From assembly GCA_021234155.1 (NCBI GenBank), contig JAJEKV010000011.1, positions 928,001 to 992,000 of the forward strand: a stretch of 64,000 nt of DNA. Reading direction: 5' to 3'. Below are positions 56,322 through 64,000 of this stretch, in pieces. Position 1 is the stretch's first letter. Every line of letters begins with the position of its first letter. The position numbers were made by a program, and so were the translations under genes. Under the pieces are notes generated by a model, which was given only the letters and a program-made list of their open reading frames with translations, ran no database searches and had not been told where the DNA came from. The DNA comes from Isoetes taiwanensis. Taxonomy: Eukaryota; Streptophyta; Lycopodiopsida; Isoetales; Isoetaceae.

Positions 56322-57412
56322 GATTCTAGAATGGGGCTCACATGAAACCAACAAACCGATAGATAGATAGGCTTCTCATTCATCTCAACAGATTTTCTAC
56401 AATGGTGGATAGTGGATAGCCGCACACATGCGAACTACCCATGAAAAATAAAGGGAAAATCCAATTATATCATTTGGACCCCATAAAATACAATGTTAAT
56501 AGATGTTTGGCTGGTGTACCTATCGAAAACTTGTCACCGGGATTAAAAAACCCCGCCCTTTCAGGTTTTCGAGGAAAAACCCTAGTGATAACCTTTGGCA
56601 AGAGGCTTGGACAAACATAAGGCAGAGAAATCGCTCCCAAAACGCACGAATGGAGAAGTCGAAACAGATGCCGCTCGCCAACCTGTACCTGCACAACACC
56701 AATACAAAAAAACGTGACAAAACAAACCTCCCAAAGTGGAGGGGCTGATCACGCGTGCCACGCGACAATAAAACAAAAACCTCTTCAAATAGAGGGGCTG
56801 GTCACGCGTGCCATGCGACAAATACAATAAACAAAGAAGGGGGGGGGGAGGGTGGGTTCAAAGAGAATAAGGTACTGCTGAGAGACAAGAGGAAGCGCCG
56901 ACGAGTCTTTGATGCAGAACCGCGCCTAAAATAGCGAACTCCCAACCAGAAAGAGCATGCGCCGCATGCATGCATGCAAAACATGCATGCTTACCCCATT
57001 CTAGAATGGCGATCCGATGTCTCAGATCGATGGGATTCTAGAATGGGGCTCGCATGAAACCAACAAACTGCCCGAATACCAAAGGACTTCCTTAACAAAC
57101 TAGGATCGACGACGAAGGTCACAGGATGAAGGCTAAAGAAGAGCCAAGGCCGAGAAAGGACATGCCACAGCATGAAAGAAATGCCAAATTGGCCAAACCA
57201 AGCAAGGAGAAGCCCCTCCCTTGCCTGGAATCAAATCAAAGAGAATAAGGTACTGCTGAGAGAGAAGAGGAAGCGTCGATGAGACTTTGATGCAGAACCA
57301 CGCCTAAAATAGCGAACTCCCAACCAGAAAGGGCATGTGCCGCATGCATGCATGCAAAACATGCATGCTCGCCCATTCTAGAATGGCGATCCGATGTCTC
57401 GGATCGATGGGA
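56322..57412 (-). mobile_element. Non-autonomous tyrosine-recombinase retroelement with split direct repeats
   Basis: On the minus strand the order is A1 (57412-57236), spacer, B1 (57069-57034) joined to A2 (57033-56858), then B2 (56358-56322). A starts with CGATCCGA-N4-TCGGATCG, as in the 8.3 kb element. B contains GATTCTAGAATGGGGCTC. The element is about 1.1 kb and has no coding region. It keeps the loop-side sequence of the 3' hairpin (56535-56593). Confidence 0.8.
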
Positions 57413-57417
57413 TACTA

Positions 57418-57727
57418 CAAGCAGCAAAATGTTTATGGAGTTCCAGATACAAATATAGATGTAGGTAAGGTTTTATATGGTTAAACATGTTTATTCTTTT
57501 CTTATTTGCAGGTTGAATATGTAGCTAGAGTTGAGAAGGAAGTTAGGTAGCTTACATATAAAATGGCCAATAATAGCTTTGCTATGAAGTTTATGAGGTT
57601 TATTAAGTTTCTTACATTTATATGCAGCAAAATGGGAGTGTCTGGCATCCAATTCAAGTTCGTGGCCCTTGCAAAATAGTCATCTATTGCATTTGAATTG
57701 TCTGGTAACCATAGCTTTCTATTGTTA
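57418..57727. other. Gene-free spacer
   Basis: AT-rich; nothing recognised. Confidence 0.45.
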
Positions 57728-57755
57728 CTACAAAAAGTGCCCAGCATTGCTAGGC
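57728..57755 (-). mobile_element. Degenerate Helitron 3' terminus
   Basis: The minus strand reads hairpin GCCTAGC-AAT-GCTGGGC, ACTTTTT, then GTAG and T. The spacer is identical to that at 545-551. The final CTAG has one change and the hairpin one mismatch. The rest of the element would extend to the right, but its 5' end was not found. Confidence 0.55.
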
Positions 57756-58332
57756 TATAAGGTGGTTGTTGAAACTCGACTTTAAGCCATTGTTATGTAT
57801 AATCTATCTTTTCAATTTGGTTTTTCCGGTTTGATAGATTTTTTTTTTTTTTTTTTTTTAAGTCGATTTCCTAAGATTTCTAATGTTTTTAATGTTTTTG
57901 GATGCCGTTAAATATTTCTGACTTTCCAAAAATTGGGACGTTATTTTTTGGGTACGATTTTGACATTTTTTTCCTCTTTTGGTGGGCAGACCCAGCGTGC
58001 TCAGGTCAAATTTTGCCCTTTATGGTTGCATCGTGGCGTGCATGTCGGATTTGTTGAATCCGGCAAATGGATGGCTCTATTATTTTGCAATCTGGGTCTT
58101 GGAGTCGATGCTCAATTTTCGCGTTTGCTTATCCTTATCTTGGATGTCTTATGCTTACAATGGTTTTTTCTGTGATTAACTTTCTATCATTTTTCTAAAT
58201 CCAACATGACTTGATATCTTTGCGAGGCAATTCAACATCGTGACATTAAGCCTAAGCCTGAGTAGCTGATGGACTATCAAATTGTAATGCCAAAGTAAAT
58301 CCTATTGTTTAAATTCGGTTTTTCCGAGGTTC

Positions 58333-61300
58333 CAAAAACTTTTTAGAATTTTTCTTATTTGGTTTTTCCTAAGGTTTTGGGATTTCTGTCCACCGGAATG
58401 ACATCCCGATTGTCCAAAAATCTCTAAATATTTTAGTGGCATCTTAATTGGGGCGTGCTTATCCCAGTTCTTACAGATGGCGAAGGAGGCGTGCATGCTG
58501 GCGGATTAAGATGGTGCATCCAGTTGGATTTGATCTTGGATGTAAATATTCAGATGCTATGGAAATAAACCGGTTCCTATTTTCTTACTTAGTGGCAGCC
58601 ACCGGAAATGTCTGAGACAATCAAACATGCTGAAAACCAAGACAACCGGACATGGACGTCGTGATGTCTATTTGCTCCATGAAGCCATATTTGGGTGAAG
58701 TATCCAGTAAACAGGTTAGGCTTTTTATTTTTTATCACAAAACGGAGTTTGAATCAGACACTTTCTCTGGTTTCTTTCTCTGCTTTCTCTGGCTTTGCTT
58801 TCGGTTTTATTTCAATATTTTTTCCAGTTTCTAACGTACTTTCTCTACGCAGGCAAGTTTTGGGATAATAACCTGGAACACAAGGTATAGAGCATGTATT
58901 CTTCTGCTGTCTGCATCGAATTTGAAAAAGCAGAAGCATTAGTAAGACTCACAGTGATTATCTCCAGATGGATTATTAGAGATGCCATGGAATCTTTTCC
59001 ACATAGATGGTTAGGTTTGAATGCTTCCTCATCATTCAATTTGTACCTTCCTCATCACTCAATTTGTTTCTCAATGTATACATCCTATTTTGTTTAAGAA
59101 GCCTTCATCCTGCTTTGAGAAGTACCATTTGGAGCTTGCCCATTTGAGCTTCTGTGTTTGTGCCAAGGGGCAACGATTTTGCGTGATCTTTATTTTGTTT
59201 GATCTTTTGAATACATCTGATCCATTATTTTTGTTGTTTCTCATGTGTTTTAGTCATCTCTCCTGGTCTTAGCATCAGTCCATGGGATGGACATATACGG
59301 TGTTCTTTCAGTCCCTTTGATATCAATTTAAGCCCCGATATGATTGTGGCTAAGAAGAGATCCAGCATGATGATTCATGATTTCACGGTCAAATTATCTG
59401 GTATTTCTTATGGCTTTATTTATTGCTGGCTACTCAAATATATTTGTGCTTCTTGAATGTTGCCATTGGATTTAAGGTAGCCATCTTCTTGCCATAACTT
59501 TTAGGCAACTCTTCCTGCCATAATTTTCATGTTAAATATCCCGATAGTTGTCTATGAGATTAAAAGCATGTCATGTCATTGACGTCATGGTTCCATCATT
59601 GTTGTTATGAAGATGATTTGAGCTGTCTTATTGTAGTTCTATATATGGAATCCAAATCCATTGTTATTTCTCGAGCACTTAATATTAGCATGCAGGATAC
59701 CAATGCAGCAAGCTTGACAAAAACTTTTTAGAATTTTTCTTATGTGGTTTTTCCTAAGGTTTTGGGATTTCTGTCCACCGGAATGACATCCCGATTGTCC
59801 AAAAATCTCTAAATATTTTAGTGGCATCTTAATTGGGGCGTGCTTATCCCAGTTCTTACAGATGGCGAAGGAGGCGTGCATGCTGGCGGATTAAGATGGT
59901 GCATCCAGTTGGATTTGATCTTGGATGTAAATATTCAGATGCTATGGAAATAAACCGGTTCCTATTTTCTTACTTAGTGGCAGCCACCGGAAATGTCTGA
60001 GACAATCAAACATGCTGAAAACCAAGACAACCGGACATGGACGTCGTGATGTCTATTTGCTCCATGAAGCCATATTTGGGTGAAGTATCCAGTAAACAGG
60101 TTAGGCTTTTTATTTTTTATCACAAAACGGAGTTTGAATCAGACACTTTCTCTGGTTTCTTTCTCTGCTTTCTCTGGCTTTGCTTTCGGTTTTTTATTTC
60201 AATATTTTTTCCAGTTTCTAACGTACTTTCTCTACGCAGGCAAGTTTTGGGATAATAACCTGGAACACAAGGTATAGAGCATGTATTCTTCTGCTGTCTG
60301 CATCGAATTTGAAAAAGCAGAAGCATTAGTAAGACTCACAGTGATTATCTCCAGATGGATTATTAGAGATGCCATGGAATCTTTTCCACATAGATGGTTA
60401 GGTTTGAATGCTTCCTCATCATTCAATTTGTACCTTCCTCATCACTCAATTTGTTTCTCAATGTATACATCCTATTTTGTTTAAGAAGCCTTCATCCTGC
60501 TTTGAGAAGTACCATTTGGAGCTTGCCCATTTGGAGCTACAGGTTTGTGCCAAGGGGCAACGATTTTGCAGATCTTTATTTTGTTTGATCTTTTCGAATA
60601 CATCTGATCCATTATTTTTGTTGTTTCTCATGTGTTTTAGTCATCTCTCTGGTCTTAGCATCAGTCACAGGATGGACATATACCTGGCTGTTCTTTCAGT
60701 CCCTTTGATATCAATTTAAGCCCCGATATGATTGTGGCTAAGAAGAGATCCAGCATGATGATTCATGATTTCACGGTCAAATTATCTGGTATTTCTTATG
60801 GCTTTATTTATTGCTGGCTACTCAAATATATTTGTGCTTCTTGAATGTTGCCATTGGATTTAAGGTAGCCATCTTCTTGCCATAACTTTTAGGCAACTCT
60901 TCCTGCCATAATTTTCATGTTAAATATCCCGATAGTTGTCTATGAGATTAAAAGCATGTCATGTCATTGACGTCATGGTTCCATCATTGTTGTTATGAAG
61001 ATGATTTGAGCTGTCTTATTGTAGTTCTATATATGGAATCCAAATCCATTGTTATTTCTCGAGCACTTAATATTAGCATGCAGGATACCAATGCAGCAAG
61101 CTTGACAAAAACTTTTTAGAATTTTTCTTATGTGGTTTTTCCTAAGGTTTTGGGATTTCTGTCCACCGGAATGACATCCCGATTGTCCAAAAATCTCTAA
61201 ATATTTTAGTGGCATCTTAATTGGGGCGTGCTTATCCGGTTCTTCTACGGATGGCGAAGGAGGCGTGCATCTTTGGCGGATTAAGATGGTGCATCCGGTT

Positions 61301-62495
61301 GGATTTGATCTTGGATGTAAATATTCAGATGCTATGGAAATAAACCGGTTCCTATTTTCTTACTTAGTGGCAGCCACCGGAAATGTCTGAGACAATCAAA
61401 CATGCTGAAAACCAAGACAACCGGACATGGACGTCGTGATGTCTATTTGCTCCATGAAGCCATATTTGGGTGAAGTATCCAGTAAACAGGTTAGGCTTTT
61501 TATTTTTTATCACAAAACGGAGTTTGAATCAGACACTTTCTCTGGTTTCTTTCTCTCGCTTTCTCTGGCTTTGCTTTCGGTTTTTTATTTCAATATTTTT
61601 TCCAGTTTCTAACGTACTTTCTCTACGCAGGCAAGTTTTGGGATAATAACCTGGAACACAAGGTATAGAGCATGTATTCTTCTCATTGTCGTGATCGAAT
61701 TTGAAAAGCAGAAGCATTAGTAAGACTCACAGTGATTATCTCCAGATGGATTATTAGAGATGCCATGGAATCTTTTCCACATAGATGGTTAGGTTTGAAT
61801 GCTTCCTCATCATTCAATTTGTACCTTCCTCATCACTCAATTTGTTTCTCAATGTATACATCCTATTTTGTTTAAGAAGCCTTCATCCTGCTTTGAGAAG
61901 TACCATTTGGAGCTTGCCCATTTGGAGCTACAGGTTTGTGCCAAGGGGCAACGATTTTGCAGATCTTTATTTTGTTTGATCTTTTCGAATACATCTGATC
62001 CATTATTTTTGTTGTTTCTCATGTGTTTTAGTCATCTCTCTGGTCTTAGCATCGATCCACGGGATGGACATATACCGGCTGTTCTTTGGTCCCTTTGATA
62101 TCAATTTAAGCCCCGATATGATTGTGGCTAAGAAGAGATCCAGCATGATGATTCATGATTTCACGGTCAAATTATCTGGTATTTCTTATGGCTTTATTTA
62201 TTGCTGGCTACTCAAATATATTTGTGCTTCTTGAATGTTGCCATTGGATTTAAGGTAGCCATCTTCTTGCCATAACTTTTAGGCAACTCTTCCTGCCATA
62301 ATTTTCATGTTAAATATCCCGATAGTTGTCTATGAGATTAAAAGCATGTCATGTCATTGACGTCATGGTTCCATCATTGTTGTTATGAAGATGATTTGAG
62401 CTGTCTTATTGTAGTTCTATATATGGAATCCAAATCCATTGTTATTTCTCGAGCACTTAATATTAGCATGCAGGATACCAATGCAGGAAGCTTGA
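58333..62495 (+). repeat. Three tandem copies of a unit of about 1.386 kb
   Basis: Unit starts are about 58333, 59718 and 61106 (CAAAAACTTTTTAGAATTTT). Units are nearly identical apart from differences at CAG/CTG against CG and small indels. Each unit contains an exon-like cassette: ATGGACGTCGTGATG... ending AACAG|GTTAGG, then TTCTCTACGCAG|GCAAGTTTTGGG... ending ACAAG|GTATAG. I recognise no protein in it. Confidence 0.93.
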
Positions 62496-64000
62496 AACTA
62501 TGAACTCTGACCATTTAAGCAAATCGAAATAACTTCTTGATAAAGAACACGCGGTTGCGCAAGAGGTGTGGCTACTCATAACATCCACAAGTGAGTCCCT
62601 TTCCAAAACTGTCTTTTCAAGTTCATGTCTACAATTATGAATTTTGTCGTCTTCACCACTGCTCCTTATCCATTAGATCAATGATTAAATTCTCTATTAT
62701 ATGAATTTCTATTTGGCCTCGAAGCACTTAGTGAAATCGACGGTTGCCTGTGCTTACCATGTTTGCATCTATTTTTCAAGAGCACATGACATGCTATTCA
62801 TGGACTTCAGAGCTACCCTTCGTGACCACACCCAAAAAGCTCAATGGCTGGAGACTTGGGAATAGTAAACAGATGCTAGATGCTGCTTGATTGCTTCAAA
62901 AATGTCGATACTCCATTTTTTCTAGAGTTCAGATTTTTTCTAAGACATGGATTTGGTGTGCTCTCTACATGTCTACAATTATGAATTTCATTGACTTTGT
63001 CAGTCCCGTAATTATAATTAGCTTCACTATGGACTTTCTAAGCACTCTTTCCCAGAATAAACTCTCTGCCCCTGTTTGTAGCATAAAAGCTGAGTTCCGA
63101 ATTTTCTCTCTTACAACACCTTCCTATGTAGCAGCACATTTGGGATCCCGATAATTCTTGGTTGCACAGAGCTCCTTATCCATCAGATTAATGATTAAGT
63201 TCTCTATTACATGAATTTGTATTCGGCCTTCAAGTGCTTAGAGAAAGCCACAGCAGTGGGCTGTGCTTACCATGTGTAGCCAGCTAGGTTTGTCCCTAAC
63301 AGTTATATATAGTTAGTTTCATTGTTGCTCAGCATATTCTACATTTTATACCTATAAATATATGCAACATGTGAGTATGTGCAGGCTATCTATTATTTAA
63401 ATTTCTGTCTGCTGCTTCTAATTTGCCAGCAAGAGCAGCATGCACGGGCTTAGATTTCTGCAGCTTTTTGTGAATCTGGAGGATGACCAGGCATACTAAA
63501 CTATTCAACACTATGCAAATTGATATTGCTCATCCCTAAGCTACTTCAGCAATGTGAAGCGCATTATAGGTTCTATTCTCTAAGATCCCTTCTATTTTAT
63601 GTTCGCCAAATTTAATTTCCAGATGAACCCAGCATATGCTAAGTCTAATGATGACTTATTATGGCTATGGAGGTCCTGCGCACTCTTTGTGAACATAAAG
63701 TCTGTGCGCCAGCTCATCTAACACAATGCCTCGGAACTACTCATTCTCTACTGAGCTGGTACTGCTTCCTATCCAAACTCAAGTTCCTTAACTTAATAGA
63801 AAATGCTGCTGGAAGTATAGAATATACTCAACATGCAAGATCTACTAACTCTTCATCTGCATAGACCTCACTATTGTTTATTTTAGCTGGTTGACATTTA
63901 ACGAAGAAAAAAAATAGAAAGTGTATGCTAGAGCAGTTTGAACATTCTCTGGAAGTATTGGATGTATTGAGATACCAACTAGGTCTAAGGTTTGCGATAT
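62496..64000. other. Gene-free tail with a 100-bp direct repeat
   Basis: A block with CTCCTTATCCAT.AGAT.AATGATTAA and GTGCTTACCATG occurs at 62662-62761 and again at 63171-63272 in the same orientation. No gene recognised. Confidence 0.55.

Noticed and set aside
58652-61979. Repeated 60-100-codon ORFs in the tandem array
   Set aside because: They repeat because the DNA repeats. The frames change between units with indels and show no protein-level conservation.

Overview
The window is transposon-dense nuclear DNA of a land plant. The plant call rests on retrotransposon primer-binding sites of the initiator-Met tRNA type (TGGTATCAGAGC), a prephenate aminotransferase gene fragment with a short GT-AG intron, and plant-type Ty1/copia, Ty3/gypsy chromovirus, hAT and Helitron ends. 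A large DIRS/PAT-like tyrosine-recombinase retrotransposon, a class not normally found in flowering plants, points to a non-flowering plant (bryophyte, lycophyte, fern or gymnosperm). I see no intact ordinary host gene.

Layout. 1-2011: gene-free DNA with a Helitron 3' end. 2012-6372: complete but gag-less copia element (copia-1, minus strand) with a GAATA target duplication. 6373-13085: gene-poor, with a broken aminotransferase fragment (10534-11130). 13085-17553: truncated copia-3 (minus strand), itself invaded by a 1.3 kb segment with a two-part unknown ORF. 17554-35716: an 18 kb gypsy/chromovirus inserted in the copia-3 LTR. 37415-42036: copia-2, with identical 307-bp LTRs and a CGTAC duplication. 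42438-51058: an inverted-repeat-bounded element enclosing an 8.3 kb PAT-like element. 53.4-55.6 kb: dispersed repeats and possible exons. 56322-57412: a coding-less tyrosine-recombinase element. 58333-62495: three tandem 1.39 kb units.

The most interesting object is the gypsy element. Between its primer-binding site and gag it carries about 5 kb of extra genes that look like separate transcription units. The first ends in an unmistakable histone H3 fold domain. The second ends in a domain that aligns with histone H4 through the YT..H.(R/K)(R/K) and DVVYALKR regions. The third is an unknown protein split by a hAT-type MITE whose removal restores the frame. Its pol encodes gag, protease, reverse transcriptase, RNase H, integrase and a chromodomain. 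A retrotransposon carrying an H3/H4-like pair as C-terminal domains of new proteins suggests an element that makes its own nucleosome-like or chromatin-interfering particles. That function is inference; the H3 homology is visible directly.

Caution about the sequence: repeated copies in this window differ again and again where one copy has CAG or CTG and another has CG or CGG, often with a one-base indel, and many ORFs break at homopolymers or near CG. Part of the apparent pseudogenisation may therefore be long-read base-calling error at methylated sites, so frameshifts should not be taken as proof of dead genes.
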